Positions 45,344 to 54,736 of a stretch of DNA of 64,000 bases are shown piece after piece; the stretch's first letter is position 1, and the number at the start of each line of letters is the position of its first letter. Below the pieces are notes generated by a model. The model did not search any database. It was not told the origin of the DNA and saw only the letters and a program-made list of their open reading frames with translations. Source of the stretch: Tropicimonas sp. IMCC34043 (GTDB lineage Bacteria; Pseudomonadota; Alphaproteobacteria; Rhodobacterales; Rhodobacteraceae); assembly GCF_003390845.1 (NCBI RefSeq), contig NZ_QMEK01000001.1, positions 1 to 64,000 of the forward strand, in the 5' to 3' direction. The position numbers were made by a program, and so were the translations under genes.

Positions 45344-46198
45344 CTATTTCTCGCTGTCGACGAGGCCGCGGATGAAGAAGGTCTGCATCCCGACCACCAC
45401 GGCGACCGGCGGCAGCATCGCCAGGATCGAGGTCGCCATGATGACTGGCCAGTCGGCGGTGTCGTCGCCCGACGGGAACATCTGCTTGATGCCCATGACG
45501 ATGGTGTTCATCGACGGGTCGGTGGTGATCAGAAGCGGCCAGAGATACTGGTTCCAGCCATAGATGAAGAGGATGACGAACAGCGCCGCGATATTGGTCC
45601 GGCTCATCGGCAGCAGGATGTCGAAGAAGAACCGCATCGGCCGGGCACCGTCGACCCGCGCCGCCTCTGCCAGCTCGTCGGGTACGGTCATGAAAAACTG
45701 CCGGAACAGAAAGGTCGCCGTGGCCGAGGCGATCAGCGGGAAGATCAGCCCCGAATAGCTGTTGAGCATGCCAAAGCTTGCCGCGACCTCGTAGGTCGGC
45801 ACGATGCGCACCTCGACCGGCAGCATCAGCGTCAGGAAGATCAGCCAGAAGAAGATCTGCCGCCCCGGAAACCGGAAATAGACGATGGCAAAGGCCGAGA
45901 TGATCGAGATCGCGATCTTGCCCACCGCAATCCCCACCGCCATCACCGCCGAGTTGAACAGCATCCGCGCCACCGGCGCATTGATGCCCGCGCTCAGCGC
46001 GCGGCCGTAGTTCTCGACCAACTTGTCGCCGGGCAACAGCGGCATCGGCGGTCGCACGATGTCCTGCTGGCTGACGGTCGAGGCGACGAACGCGAGCCAG
46101 ATCGGAAAGAAGATGAACAGGATGCCGACGATCAGACCGAGGTGGGTCAGCCAGATCCCAAGCCCGCGCGATTGCACCATGCCGCCACGATCCGCCAT
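45344..46198 (-). CDS. ugpE: ABC transporter permease, UgpE type
   Basis: A 284-residue inner-membrane permease with six helices and the EAA loop in the text [31 protein letters not shown]. The N terminus after a short polar tail is [26 protein letters not shown], and the protein ends [18 protein letters not shown]. It begins with a one-base overlap (TGATG) with the upstream permease and lies 3 bp before the ATPase gene. Confidence 0.88.
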   Translation of the reverse strand: MADRGGMVQSRGLGIWLTHLGLIVGILFIFFPIWLAFVASTVSQQDIVRPPMPLLPGDKLVENYGRALSAGINAPVARMLFNSAVMAVGIAVGKIAISIISAFAIVYFRFPGRQIFFWLIFLTLMLPVEVRIVPTYEVAASFGMLNSYSGLIFPLIASATATFLFRQFFMTVPDELAEAARVDGARPMRFFFDILLPMSRTNIAALFVILFIYGWNQYLWPLLITTDPSMNTIVMGIKQMFPSGDDTADWPVIMATSILAMLPPVAVVVGMQTFFIRGLVDSEK

Positions 46199-47079
46199 CA
46201 GTAATGCACCCGGCGTTCGAGGTAGCGGAACTGGATGACGGTCAGGATCGACACGAGCACGAGCAGGATCACCGATTGTGCCGCCGAAGATCCCAGATCC
46301 TGCCCGATGAAGCCGTCGGAATAGACCTTGTAGACCAGGATCGTGGTTGCCTGCTGCGGCCCGCCCGAGGTGATGGTGTGGATCACCCCGAAGGTCTCGA
46401 AAAAGGCATAGACGATGTTGACCACCAGCAGGAAAAAGGTGGTGGGGGACAGAAGCGGGAAGACGATGGTGCGGAAGCGTGTCCAGAACCGCGCCCCGTC
46501 GATCGCCGCCGCCTCGATCACCGAGCGCGGGATCGCCTGCAATCCGGCCAGAAAGAACAGGAAGTTGTAGCTGATCCGCCCCCAGGCCGAGGCAACGACG
46601 ACCAGCCCCATCGCCTCGCGCGGGTTCAGCACGTGGTTCCAGTCATAGCCGAGCTGCCCGAGATACCAGGTGACGACGCCGACGCGGGTGTTGAACATGA
46701 ACAGCCACAGCACGCCCGCGACCGCCGGGGCGACCGCATAGGGCCAGATCAGCAGCGTCCGGTAGGTGCCCGATCCCTTGATCAGCCGGTCGGCCAGCAC
46801 CGCAAGGTAAAGCGCCACGCCCATCGAGACCGCCGTCACGAGGGTCGAGAACACCGCCGTGGTGACGAACGAGGCGCGGTAATAGGGATCGGACAACAGG
46901 AATTCGAAGTTCCCGAGGCCGACATATTGCATCGACAGCCCGAAAGGATCGGGGATGAACAGCGACTGCCAGACAGCCTTGCCCGCCGGATAGAAGAAGA
47001 ACACCGCCGTGATGACGATCTGCGGCAGAACGAGCAGGATGGGCAGCCAGAGGCCCTTGAAGGTGACACGCTTTTCCAT
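46198..47079 (-). CDS. ugpA: ABC transporter permease, UgpA type
   Basis: A 293-residue permease starting [28 protein letters not shown], with six helices and the EAA loop [54 protein letters not shown] is typical of UgpA. The start at 47079 is chosen because the 34 upstream codons are not hydrophobic and run close to the ugpB stop. Confidence 0.88.
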   Translation of the reverse strand: MEKRVTFKGLWLPILLVLPQIVITAVFFFYPAGKAVWQSLFIPDPFGLSMQYVGLGNFEFLLSDPYYRASFVTTAVFSTLVTAVSMGVALYLAVLADRLIKGSGTYRTLLIWPYAVAPAVAGVLWLFMFNTRVGVVTWYLGQLGYDWNHVLNPREAMGLVVVASAWGRISYNFLFFLAGLQAIPRSVIEAAAIDGARFWTRFRTIVFPLLSPTTFFLLVVNIVYAFFETFGVIHTITSGGPQQATTILVYKVYSDGFIGQDLGSSAAQSVILLVLVSILTVIQFRYLERRVHY

Positions 47080-47119
47080 GGCGAAGGGCGCACCCCGGAC
47101 CGGCCGGGGCGCGCCTGTC

Positions 47120-48430
47120 TCAGCGGTTGGCTTGTTCGAACCGGCGCAGCAACTGGTTGCCGCGTTCGGCTGCGTTATCAAGTGCCGCCTGTGCGGTCTT
47201 GTCGCCGGTCCAGACCGCCTCCAGTTCTTCGTCGATGATGGTGCGGATCTGGTCGAAGGATCCCAGCCGGATGCCCTTGGAATTGGCCGTCGGCTCCTTC
47301 GTCGTCATCTGGATCACGGCAACGTCGGTGCCGGGGTTCGCGGCATAGAAGCCCTGTTCGCGCGTCAGCTCTCCGGCCGCCTTGGTGATCGGCAGATAGC
47401 CGGTGTCCTGGTGCCACTTGGCCTGGATCTCGGGCGAGGACAGGAAGTTCAGGAAGGCCGCCGTCGCCTTGTATTGCTCGGGCGTGTGCCCGGCCATCAC
47501 CCAGAGCGAGGCGCCGCCAATGATCGTGTTCTGGGGCGCGCCCTCGACCCCGGCCCAATAGGGCAGCGGGCGAACGTCGAAGTCGAACTGCGCCTCGGAC
47601 TTGATCCCGGCGTAGCCTGCCGAGCTTTCGGTGAACAGCGCGCATTCCCCGGCGCGGAAGTTCGCCCCGCCCTCGTTGCGGCGGCCGGTATAGACGAACT
47701 TGCCGTCCTTCGCCCAGTCGCCGAGGGTCTGGATGTGCTGGACCTGCAGCGGGCCGTTCAGTTCGAGCACGGTGTCGAGCCCGGCAAAGCCGTTCTCTTC
47801 GCTAGCAAACGGCACGTTGTGATAGGCCGACAGGTTTTCAAGCTGGATCCAGCTTTGCCAGGCGGTGGTCAGCGGGCAGGTGTTTCCGGCGGCTTTCAAC
47901 TGGTCGAGAACCTCGCCGACCTGTTGCCAGGTGGTCAGATCGACATCGGGGTCGATGCCTGCGGTCTCGAGCGCGTCGCGGTTGACCCACAGCACCGGGG
48001 TCGAGGAATTGAACGGCATCGACAGCATGTTGCCGTCGGTGTCGGTGTAGTATCCCTTGACCGCACCGATGAAGGCGTCGGGGTCGAAATCGGTGTTCGA
48101 CTGCGCCATCAGCTCATAGACCGGCACGATCGCGCCCTTGGCCGCCATCATGGTTGCGGTCCCGACCTCGAAAACCATCAGGATCTCGGGCTGTTCCTTG
48201 GCACGGAAGGCGGCGATGCCGGCGTTCAGCGTTTCGGAATAATTGCCTTTGTAGTTCGCCGTCACGACATAGTCGCTTTGGGCGTTGTTGAAGGTCTCGA
48301 CCTGTTCGGCCACCAGATCACCCAGCCTGCCGGTGAAGGCGTGCCAGAACTGGATCTCGGTCTGTGCCAGGGCCGCCTGGGCCGAGCCCAGCGTTGCCGC
48401 AAGCGCCAGCACGGACGTTGCATGTCTCAT
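47120..48430 (-). CDS. ugpB: ABC transporter binding protein, UgpB type
   Basis: A 436-residue periplasmic binding protein with signal peptide [22 protein letters not shown]. The mature protein begins [20 protein letters not shown], and contains [41 protein letters not shown] and [15 protein letters not shown], all in the style of sn-glycerol-3-phosphate binding proteins. GGGAGG precedes the ATG at 48430. Substrate sn-glycerol 3-phosphate or glycerophosphodiesters is likely but not proven. Confidence 0.85.
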   Translation of the reverse strand: MRHATSVLALAATLGSAQAALAQTEIQFWHAFTGRLGDLVAEQVETFNNAQSDYVVTANYKGNYSETLNAGIAAFRAKEQPEILMVFEVGTATMMAAKGAIVPVYELMAQSNTDFDPDAFIGAVKGYYTDTDGNMLSMPFNSSTPVLWVNRDALETAGIDPDVDLTTWQQVGEVLDQLKAAGNTCPLTTAWQSWIQLENLSAYHNVPFASEENGFAGLDTVLELNGPLQVQHIQTLGDWAKDGKFVYTGRRNEGGANFRAGECALFTESSAGYAGIKSEAQFDFDVRPLPYWAGVEGAPQNTIIGGASLWVMAGHTPEQYKATAAFLNFLSSPEIQAKWHQDTGYLPITKAAGELTREQGFYAANPGTDVAVIQMTTKEPTANSKGIRLGSFDQIRTIIDEELEAVWTGDKTAQAALDNAAERGNQLLRRFEQANR

Positions 48431-48679
48431 GAATTCCTCCCGTCTTTTCTCTTTCTTGCCGAGGCACCTTGCCCGCACCGACGTTTCCGGCGGTGCTCCT
48501 CCTGGACAGTCGGGCCTCTGCTACAGGTTTGCCGCGTATGGGCATGGCTTGTCATCCCCCTTCTTGTCCGGACGGTGGATGGATGGCGCGACGGTTCGGC
48601 CGGGCACCTGCCGAATTCGGGTCGGGATAGCGTCGCGCGCTACATCCGGTCCTGTCAGGGATGGCGCGCCCGTTCGCTG

Positions 48680-49732
48680 TCAGGCGTCCGCGCTTTGCAG
48701 GCCGGGCAGGGCCGCGACGATCTCGTCCCACGCGGGGCGGAAATCCATTGCTTCGGTGCGCCGGCCGAAGATCTGAAAGATCAGCCCGCCCTCGGCATCG
48801 AAAACCTCGACCGAGACCGCCGGGCCGCGCTGCGTCGGCTTGTCGACGGCCCAGACCTCGGCGATGTGATCGGCGCGCAGGTGCAGGTTGAACCCGTCGT
48901 CGAGCACGTTCTGCCATGGCCCCGTGGGCGCAAGCGACAGGATCGGTCCGCCGTGGATCTCGATGCAGCCCCGGTTGCCGACGAACAGCATGACCTCGAT
49001 GCCCTGCGCCTTCACCGCTTCCAGCATCTTGTTGACCGCACCAACCGCCAACTGCCGGGCAAGTGGCGCACCGGCGATCCGGTAGGCGCCAAGGCGGTTC
49101 ATCTTCAGCCGGGAGGTCAGGCGCAGGAACTGGTGCGTGTCCGTCAGCTTGGCCCATTCCTCGCGAAGCTGTCCGGCCTTGTCAGGATTTGCCTTTGCCG
49201 GCTCGACGGGTTGCCGCGGCGCGACGGCGAGGGCGCAGGATTGTTCGTCGAGCGCCAGTCTCGGCACCAGCGCCTGCCAGTAATCGAGGTTCGATCCGTC
49301 GCCCAGATGCACCTTGTGCACCGCGTCGCCGGCCGCATCGAACACCTGGATCGAACGCCGCGTGCCGGCCGCCGTCCGACGCTCGACCGCGAAGGCCGAG
49401 ACCCAGTGCGACGGGAACATCCGCAGATCGATCTCGGGTGTCAGAACCATCGCCGCGTGCTGGCCGGGTCGGTAAGTGTCATAGGTCCCGACCTTCTCGA
49501 TCACGCAGGAGCGATTGCGGGTCAGGGCCATGACCTCGCCCAGCCCGGCCAGGTGCGGCATCAGATCGTCGGGATGCGCGCCTATCCGTGTCGCCCCGTG
49601 GCCGACATGTGCCGCAACAAGCTCGGCCTCGGAAATCCCCAGTCCGTCGGCCAGATCCCTGTCATAGCTTCGGGCGTCTTCAATACGGGCGGCGCGAATT
49701 TCGGCCGCGGTCAGGATTGCCTGATATGTCAT
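48680..49732 (-). CDS. hmuS: Hemin-degrading factor (HmuS/HemS family)
   Basis: A 350-residue cytoplasmic heme-handling protein made of two similar halves (about 25-165 and 195-345). Landmarks are GLGEVMALTRNRSCVIEKVGTY, the second-half counterpart EVMLFVGNRGCIEIHGG, WQNVLDDGFNLHLRADHIAEVWAVDKPT and the C-terminal FDAEGGLIFQIFGRR. Members bind heme after import and degrade it or pass it on. No heme transporter gene is adjacent here. An in-frame ATG six codons upstream (49750) is less likely. Confidence 0.88.
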   Translation of the reverse strand: MTYQAILTAAEIRAARIEDARSYDRDLADGLGISEAELVAAHVGHGATRIGAHPDDLMPHLAGLGEVMALTRNRSCVIEKVGTYDTYRPGQHAAMVLTPEIDLRMFPSHWVSAFAVERRTAAGTRRSIQVFDAAGDAVHKVHLGDGSNLDYWQALVPRLALDEQSCALAVAPRQPVEPAKANPDKAGQLREEWAKLTDTHQFLRLTSRLKMNRLGAYRIAGAPLARQLAVGAVNKMLEAVKAQGIEVMLFVGNRGCIEIHGGPILSLAPTGPWQNVLDDGFNLHLRADHIAEVWAVDKPTQRGPAVSVEVFDAEGGLIFQIFGRRTEAMDFRPAWDEIVAALPGLQSADA

Positions 49733-50042
49733 GTCATCTGTCTCGCACATTCAGTGTCGGGGGGGCATCGTCGGAGGGCCCGTCTGCGGCGGCAAGTGGA
49801 AACGCCCCTCGGCAGGAAAACCTGGCAAAAGGCGTGCCCGGAGCGAACAAACTTATCTCGATAAAATTAGTATGTTATAATGGTGAGTACAAGGCGGAGG
49901 CGGGGATTTCGAGACACTCAACAACAGGTCTGCGCCAGTTCCCTCGTCAGCATCCGGTCGTAGGACATGCTGCAAAGGAAACAGCACTGCGACTGTCAAT
50001 TCCCGAAAGGCCGTGCCGCATTGAGGTGGCGCTTGGCGCATG
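49733..50042. promoter_or_regulatory. Upstream region of hmuS
   Basis: About 310 bp with no supportable gene. The patch 49850-49890 (TTATCTCGATAAAATTAGTATG...) is sharply AT-rich and is a plausible iron-responsive promoter area for hmuS, but I cannot match it to a defined Irr, RirA or Fur site. Confidence 0.35.
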
Positions 50043-50582
50043 TCACAAGCCCAACTGCGCAGCAACGAAGTTGGCGCGCTGCGCTATGTCGGTCCGTGGA
50101 AGCTCCGTAATCGCGTATCCGAGCGCGGCGTAGGTGTCGCGCATGGTCGCGCAGGTCGCTTCGGCCTCAGTCCGGCTTTGCTTGCGCTCGATGTCCTGCG
50201 TGAAGATCTCGTCCCAGTAGGGCGCCAGCAAGACGCGGCTGTTGTAGCGGGCTGCCTTGGCTGCTGCGGCGATGTGGGGCGGCACGGGGAGCCCGCAGAG
50301 CGTCAGGTAGCCCATGATGTCGGGAATGCCCCGGTCGAAGATCACTGGCCCTGTCAGGCGCTCTGCCGCACCGTAGGCGCGGAGGTCCCGTTCCAGCATC
50401 CGTTCGGCATAGGCCAGGCGATCCGCCCAGGGAAGGGCGCTGCCGCCGGTTAGCATTTCCTCGCGGATGATCGCGCGGCCGGATTCGGGGATCGTGTGGA
50501 AGCCGCGGCGGGCGAGTTCGGTGATGAGGCTGGTCTTACCCGCACCGGGGCCGCCCGTCACGACGAAGAAATGGTCACTCAT
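50043..50582 (-). CDS. AAA/P-loop ATPase, kinase-like (AAA_28 type)
   Basis: A 179-residue single-domain P-loop protein. Walker A is FFVVTGGPGAGKTSLITELARRG, followed by TIPESGRAIIREEM, VIFDRGIPDIMGYL (Walker B-like Asp) and a lid-type segment APYWDEIFTQDIERKQSRTEAEA. It resembles small AAA_28 proteins annotated as ATPases or predicted kinases; the substrate is unknown. Start 50582 directly precedes the fold; 16 upstream codons are non-conserved. It is just outside the islet described below. Confidence 0.75.
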   Translation of the reverse strand: MSDHFFVVTGGPGAGKTSLITELARRGFHTIPESGRAIIREEMLTGGSALPWADRLAYAERMLERDLRAYGAAERLTGPVIFDRGIPDIMGYLTLCGLPVPPHIAAAAKAARYNSRVLLAPYWDEIFTQDIERKQSRTEAEATCATMRDTYAALGYAITELPRTDIAQRANFVAAQLGL

Positions 50583-50693
50583 GGGCCATCCTCGGGTTCG
50601 ACAGGGAAATGGCTGCGCAGCGATCGGCACGCCATCGGCAAGGATCGAAGCAGCATGGATTTTGATAGGGAAAACAGCACCCGTCTGCGCGGC

Positions 50694-50743
50694 AGAGGCA
50701 AACCCTCTGACGAGAAAGGCAGACCTATCTGGTGCGTTTCAAA
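50694..50743. repeat. Direct repeat copy 1 (left edge of a small islet)
   Basis: This stretch reads AGAGGCAAACCCTCTGACGA, then GAAAGGCAGACCTATCTGG and TGCGTTTCAA. About 42 of 48 positions match copy 2 at 52036-52084 in the same orientation. The AGAGG/CCTCT arms form a small hairpin. Confidence 0.75.
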
Positions 50744-50952
50744 CGGTTGGCAGAGGTCACAAAGGTCTGCCTCTGGGGCTGTAAGATATCGTTTGGAAAG
50801 AAAGCGACGCAATTTCGGCGCGGAGCCGAGATTGCCTCCCTTGTTCGAAAGGTTTGCCTTTCGTGGGCCGCGCGCCGCTCGCTAGGCCCGCCAAGCTGCC
50901 GTTCGTGCAGGGCGCGGCGAACGACCCCTCCGAGCCCTTAATGCCGGTTAAC

Positions 50953-51321
50953 TCAGGCACCAGTTTTTCTGCGAGCCCTCTGCCATCGGGCAATATCCCC
51001 CAGAATTTCAATTACCTGGCTTCCGTCAGATGTCAGGGAGTACCGGGTGCCGCCAGCCGAACGTTCGACAAGACGATCTTTCTCAAGTTCGCGCAACGCT
51101 CGGACAAGCACCCTTCGGTCCGCCACGGCGAGACGACCTTGCAGAGCTGGTATATCACTCTCAGTTTCCGAAAGCACCATAAGGATAGATGCTTTCCACT
51201 GTCCTCGAATGGCTTGCATACCAACCGCAAGATCACACCATTTCTGCAGGTTCGCACGATTTCGCTCTTGTGTCGTAGCGGGCGTACGAAACCCTCTGTC
51301 AAAATTGTCAGACTTGTTCAT
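50953..51321 (-). CDS. HxlR-family transcriptional regulator
   Basis: A 122-residue winged-helix protein. The HxlR text is recognisable: WCDLAVGMQAIRGQWKASIL, ADRRVLVRALRELEKDRLVER, and YSLTSDGSQVIEILGDIARWQ. It has the single N-terminal-side Cys near the usual sensing position. It is divergent, with a 48-bp gap, from a VOC protein gene that is its likely target. Base composition is visibly less GC-rich than the flanking genes. Confidence 0.78.
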   Translation of the reverse strand: MNKSDNFDRGFRTPATTQERNRANLQKWCDLAVGMQAIRGQWKASILMVLSETESDIPALQGRLAVADRRVLVRALRELEKDRLVERSAGGTRYSLTSDGSQVIEILGDIARWQRARRKTGA

Positions 51322-51369
51322 GGGACCTTAGGGCTGAATACCGATCTCCCGTAATATGGAGACCAGAGT

Positions 51370-51837
51370 ATGACTGAACAACTGTTTGTCGGATTTCACC
51401 ATTTTGCCATGCGCACCCCAGATTTGCAGCGTTCGATCACGTTCTACGAAGCGCTGGGTTTCCGGCAGGTGCACGAGTGGGCACTGCCAGATTATGGGAT
51501 CGATCGTGCCGTTATGATGCAAGCGGCCGACACTAAAAGCTGGATCGAGATTTTCGACCTGAAGGCAGGTATCCCGATGCAGGGACGGGGCGCGAAAGTC
51601 GGCCAAGCTATCGCGACGGGCGCACTCGCGCATATTTGCCTGACAGTAAATGACTTGGAGAAAGCATGCGCGCGGATCGTCGAAGCAGGCGCTACGCATC
51701 TGCATGGCCCTGAAAATCTTGGACTTGGCCAACCTGAGGTGAGCGTACAAAACGCGATCTTTGAAGGCCCCGCTGGGGAAGTGATTGAGCTACTGCAGCA
51801 CGTTCGTTTTCCGGGTGATCTGCCGGAGGCAGAGTGA
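51370..51837 (+). CDS. VOC (glyoxalase/dioxygenase superfamily) protein
   Basis: A 155-residue vicinal oxygen chelate protein with two beta-alpha-beta-beta-beta halves: FHHFAMRTPDLQRSITFYEALGF and AHICLTVNDLEKACARIVEAGA. The usual metal ligands would be the first His, a Glu in SWIEIFD, the His of LAHICL and the Glu in GEVIELLQ, all present. Substrate is unknown; glyoxalase, fosfomycin-type or epimerase roles are possible. It is likely controlled by the divergent HxlR protein. Its codon use looks less GC-biased than that of its neighbours. Confidence 0.78.
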   Translation: MTEQLFVGFHHFAMRTPDLQRSITFYEALGFRQVHEWALPDYGIDRAVMMQAADTKSWIEIFDLKAGIPMQGRGAKVGQAIATGALAHICLTVNDLEKACARIVEAGATHLHGPENLGLGQPEVSVQNAIFEGPAGEVIELLQHVRFPGDLPEAE

Positions 51838-51876
51838 ATGCGAAGGTCGGTGACCTTCCCTACGACGCCTTATGAG

Positions 51877-52080
51877 TTAGTCCAGATGTTCGAGCGCGAG
51901 TTTCTCCGGCGGAACCGATAACATTGTGGCCGGAGCGGTCCTTGGCATCCAAACAACGAAAGCCCGCTCAGTCCCGCACTGTGGACACTCGCGCCAGCGG
52001 CAGCGATGGGCCGCTTCTCCATAGACAGTCCGGCCAGAGGCAACGCCTCTGACGAAAAGGGCAGACCTATCTGGTGCTTT
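51877..52080 (-). pseudogene. Open stretch with a zinc-ribbon-like Cys motif, no start codon
   Basis: Read on the minus strand, 67 codons stay open to a TAA at 51877-51879. The frame contains AAHRCRWRECPQCGTERAFV and ends PPEKLALEHLD. The C-x5-C-x2-C pattern looks like part of a zinc ribbon. No ATG or GTG is available before the motif, and the 5' part overlaps direct repeat copy 2. It may be the 3' end of a gene truncated when the repeat was formed, or chance. Confidence 0.25.
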
Positions 52081-52084
52081 TCAA
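52036..52084. repeat. Direct repeat copy 2 (beside tRNA-Ala)
   Basis: AGAGGCAACGCCTCTGACGA followed by AAAGGGCAGACCTATCTGG and TGCTTTTCAA. The perfect arms AGAGGC/GCCTCT surround AAC. It lies 8 bp beyond the 3' end of the tRNA-Ala gene, the usual place for integration sites. Copy 1 is 1.34 kb away, on the other side of the HxlR/VOC pair. Confidence 0.75.
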
Positions 52085-52091
52085 CGGTGAT

Positions 52092-52167
<76 letters not shown>

Positions 52168-52239
52168 GGTAGCGCGGTGTCTAGTCACGCGCTGGGGGGA
52201 GTTCAAGAAGAAAATGCTCCCCCCAAAAACGGAATTCTG

Positions 52240-52566
52240 TCAGGATTCCTCGTCGTCGGCTTCGACCTCGGCCAGGTCATCGAACGAGACGCTGTCGTCG
52301 TCGGCGTCCTCGTCCAGCACGTCGTCATCGAGATCGACATCTGCGTCGGCGTCAAGAACGTCGGCGTCATCTTCGATCAGGACGTCTTCGTCTGGCTCGA
52401 CCACCTTTTCCTTCACGTCCTTGATCAGGACGCGGGATTTGTTGCCGGTGTCGAGGGTCACGACTTCGCCGGTATAGGGTGAAACGATCGGGTTGCGGCC
52501 GAGATCGTAGAACCGTTTCCCGGTGGTCGGGCAGACACGCTTGACTCCCCATTCTTCCTTGGGCAT
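52240..52566 (-). CDS. TIGR02300 family (FYDLN acid domain) protein
   Basis: A 108-residue protein. The conserved N-terminal block is EEWGVKRVCPTTGKRFYDLG with NPIVSPYTGE after it; the usual Asn of FYDLN is Gly here. The C-terminal half is extremely acidic (VLIEDDADVLDADADVDLDD and more). The family is confined largely to alphaproteobacteria and has no known function. The ATG at 52566 begins the conserved block; 16 upstream codons are not family-like. It is divergent from the metalloprotease gene. Confidence 0.9.
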   Translation of the reverse strand: MPKEEWGVKRVCPTTGKRFYDLGRNPIVSPYTGEVVTLDTGNKSRVLIKDVKEKVVEPDEDVLIEDDADVLDADADVDLDDDVLDEDADDDSVSFDDLAEVEADDEES

Positions 52567-52658
52567 CGATTGGTCCTTTGATTGTGGGCGAATTCTGAAA
52601 GCGCCCGATGCCACAAGGGCGCGGGTCTGTCAAACCCCAAAACACCCGCGGAGATGGG

Positions 52659-53369
52659 ATGCACGAGTTCATTCTGCCCGGAGATCCGCCCGTGCGTGTC
52701 TTGTTGCGGCGTTCTGCGCGGGCGCGGCGATTCTCGCTCAGGGTTTCGCGACTGGACGGGCGGGTGACCCTGACATTGCCGGCCAACGTCGCCGAACGCC
52801 GGGGGATCGCCTTTGTCGAGGAAAAGGCCGGCTGGCTGCGGCAGCGCCTGTCCGAGCGCACGCCGGACATTCCGGTGGCCGTCGGCACCGTGCTGACGGT
52901 GGCGGGCCAGCCGCTGGTCGTCGCCCCTTCGAGCCGCAGCCGGATCGACCCTGCCGCCGGGGTGATCGCGGTCGCGCGCAGCTCGCGCAGCGTGCCGACC
53001 ACGGTCGCCGCCTTGCTGCGGGGGTTGGCGCGGGACCGGGTTGTCGCTGCCTCGGACGATCATTCCGGGCGTCTCGGGCGACCCTATGCCCGCATCACGC
53101 TGCGCGACACCCGCTCGCGTTGGGGGTCCTGTTCGGCCGAGGGCGCGCTGATGTACTCCTGGCGGCTGATCCTTGCGCCGCCCGGTGTGCTCGACTACGT
53201 CTGTGCCCATGAAGTCGCCCATCTGGCCGAGATGAACCACGGGCCGCAGTTCTGGGCCACGGTCGAACGACTGCGCCCCGACTATGGTCCCGACCGAAGC
53301 TGGCTGCGCCGCCATGGCGAGGACCTGCACCGGTTCAGGTTTGCCGCAGACGCAGAGGATCGATCGTGA
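52659..53369 (+). CDS. YgjP/SprT-like metallopeptidase (DUF45)
   Basis: A 236-residue predicted zinc peptidase. The N-terminal part shows VLLRRSARARRFSLRVSRLDGRVTLTLP. The catalytic region is RDTRSRWGSCSAEGALMYSWRLILAPPGVLDYVCAHEVAHLAEMNHG, cited here in parts: RWGSCS, then HEVAH (zinc ligands and Glu), with the third ligand in MNHGPQFW. Substrate is unknown. It overlaps the following GntR gene by GTGA, so the two are co-translated. Confidence 0.87.
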   Translation: MHEFILPGDPPVRVLLRRSARARRFSLRVSRLDGRVTLTLPANVAERRGIAFVEEKAGWLRQRLSERTPDIPVAVGTVLTVAGQPLVVAPSSRSRIDPAAGVIAVARSSRSVPTTVAALLRGLARDRVVAASDDHSGRLGRPYARITLRDTRSRWGSCSAEGALMYSWRLILAPPGVLDYVCAHEVAHLAEMNHGPQFWATVERLRPDYGPDRSWLRRHGEDLHRFRFAADAEDRS

Positions 53370-54067
53370 TCGAAGGGCCCGAAGGCATCCCCCCGGTCCT
53401 GGTGAATGCGGGTCAGAGCCCGGCCATGGCCAGCGTCGGGGCGACCGTTTTGGCCCACGACCGGATTTACAGGACGATGCGGGTGCGGATCATGCACGGC
53501 GAGATGCAGCCCGGCCAGTCGCTGACCCTGCGCGGCATCGGCAAGGAGTTCGGCGTCTCGATGACCCCGGCGCGCGAGGCTTTGCGCCGGCTCGTTGCCG
53601 AGGGAGCGCTGACGCTGTCGGCCTCGGGGCGGGTGTCGACGCCCGAGCTTTCCAATGACCGGATCGAGGAACTGGCGGCACTGCGGGCCCTGATCGAGCC
53701 CGAACTGGCCGCACGCGCCCTGCCGCGGGCCCACATGGCCCTGATCGAGCGGCTGCAGACCATCAATCAGCGGATCGTCGAGCAGCGCGCCATCAAACAT
53801 GCGGCCCAGACCTATATCAGGGCCAATCTGGAGTTTCACCGCACACTCTATCTGCGGGCACAGGCGCCGGCGATGCTGGCGATGGCCGAAACAGTCTGGC
53901 TGCAACTGGGCCCGACAATGGGAATGCTCTATGACCGGCTGCGGCGGACCGAGGCGCCCTATTATCACAAGGTGATCATCGCGGCGCTGAAGGCGGGCGA
54001 TGAATCCTCGCTGAAGCTCGCCGTGCGGACCGACGTGACCCGCGGTCTCAGGCTTCTGGCGCAGTAG
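53366..54067 (+). CDS. GntR-family regulator with FCD domain
   Basis: A 233-residue regulator with a GTG start overlapping the stop of the peptidase gene. The winged helix is IYRTMRVRIMHGEMQPGQSLTLRGIGKEFGVSMTPAREALRRLV, given here in pieces: MQPGQSLTLRGIGKEFGVS and TPAREALRRLV. The FCD domain follows (ELAALRALIEPELAARALPRA, NLEFHRTLYLRAQ). Its target is not indicated by context. The 3' end overlaps the end of the convergent tdk gene by 20 bp. Confidence 0.85.
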   Translation: MIEGPEGIPPVLVNAGQSPAMASVGATVLAHDRIYRTMRVRIMHGEMQPGQSLTLRGIGKEFGVSMTPAREALRRLVAEGALTLSASGRVSTPELSNDRIEELAALRALIEPELAARALPRAHMALIERLQTINQRIVEQRAIKHAAQTYIRANLEFHRTLYLRAQAPAMLAMAETVWLQLGPTMGMLYDRLRRTEAPYYHKVIIAALKAGDESSLKLAVRTDVTRGLRLLAQ

Positions 54068-54662
54068 CGTCGGGGCCGCGGGCGGCCTCGCCCACCGCCT
54101 CGCGCCAGTGCCGCCGACAGAGCGAGACATAGGTCTCGTTGCCGCCGATCTGAACCTGTTCGCCGGTCATCGTGGCCTGGCCGTCCGGGCCGATCCGCGC
54201 CACCATGGTGGCCTTGCGCCCGCAATGGCAGATCGTGCGCACTTCGCGCATCTCATCGGCCAGCGCCAGCAGGGTCGCCGAACCGGGGAACAGCCGGCCC
54301 ATGAAATCGACGCGGAGCCCATAGCACATGACAGGGACCCCGAGGTCGTCGACCGCGCGGGCCAGTTGCCAGGCCTGAGCTTCGGTCAGGAACTGTGCCT
54401 CGTCGACAAAGACGCAGGCGATCCGCCCTTTCGCCATGCGCTGCGAGATCCGCGCGAAAAGGTCGTCATCGGCATCGAACACCTCGGCCGGCGCCGAGAT
54501 CCCGATACGCGACCCGATCGTGCAGGCGCCGGCGCGGGTATCGACCCCGGCCGTCAGCAGATAGGTGTCCATACCGCGTTCGCGATAATTATAGGACGCC
54601 TGCAGCAGGATCGTCGACTTGCCGGCGTTCATGGTGGAGTAGTGGAAGTAGAGCTTGGCCAT
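54048..54662 (-). CDS. tdk: Thymidine kinase
   Basis: A 204-residue type II thymidine kinase that phosphorylates thymidine for salvage. It begins MAKLYFHYSTMNAGKSTILLQ, the family Walker A region. VFVDEAQFLTEAQ (Walker B and catalytic Glu) and YGLRVDFMGRLFPGS follow. A zinc ribbon with ICHCGRKATM and SLCRRHW is present, and the lasso region is GEQVQIGGNETYVSL. An ATG two codons upstream is also possible. It converges on and slightly overlaps the GntR gene. Confidence 0.93.
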   Translation of the reverse strand: MAKLYFHYSTMNAGKSTILLQASYNYRERGMDTYLLTAGVDTRAGACTIGSRIGISAPAEVFDADDDLFARISQRMAKGRIACVFVDEAQFLTEAQAWQLARAVDDLGVPVMCYGLRVDFMGRLFPGSATLLALADEMREVRTICHCGRKATMVARIGPDGQATMTGEQVQIGGNETYVSLCRRHWREAVGEAARGPDATAPEA

Positions 54663-54736
54663 GTCCAAGGCTCTAGACCGAGGCGAGGGGCGCGCGCAAT
54701 GCGGCCGGCGGACCTGACCAGACGGTCGCCACGCGC

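Noticed and set aside
47009-49864. A 951-codon plus-strand open frame across ugpA, ugpB and hmuS
   Set aside because: It runs antisense to three clearly recognisable minus-strand genes. High GC keeps the opposite frame open, and the product has no recognisable domain.
49850-49890. An iron-responsive box before hmuS
   Set aside because: The patch is AT-rich but does not match a Fur, Irr or RirA consensus well enough to name.
50953-51837. The HxlR/VOC pair considered as a toxin-antitoxin system
   Set aside because: The products are recognisable as a winged-helix regulator and a VOC enzyme, and they are divergent and not co-transcribed.
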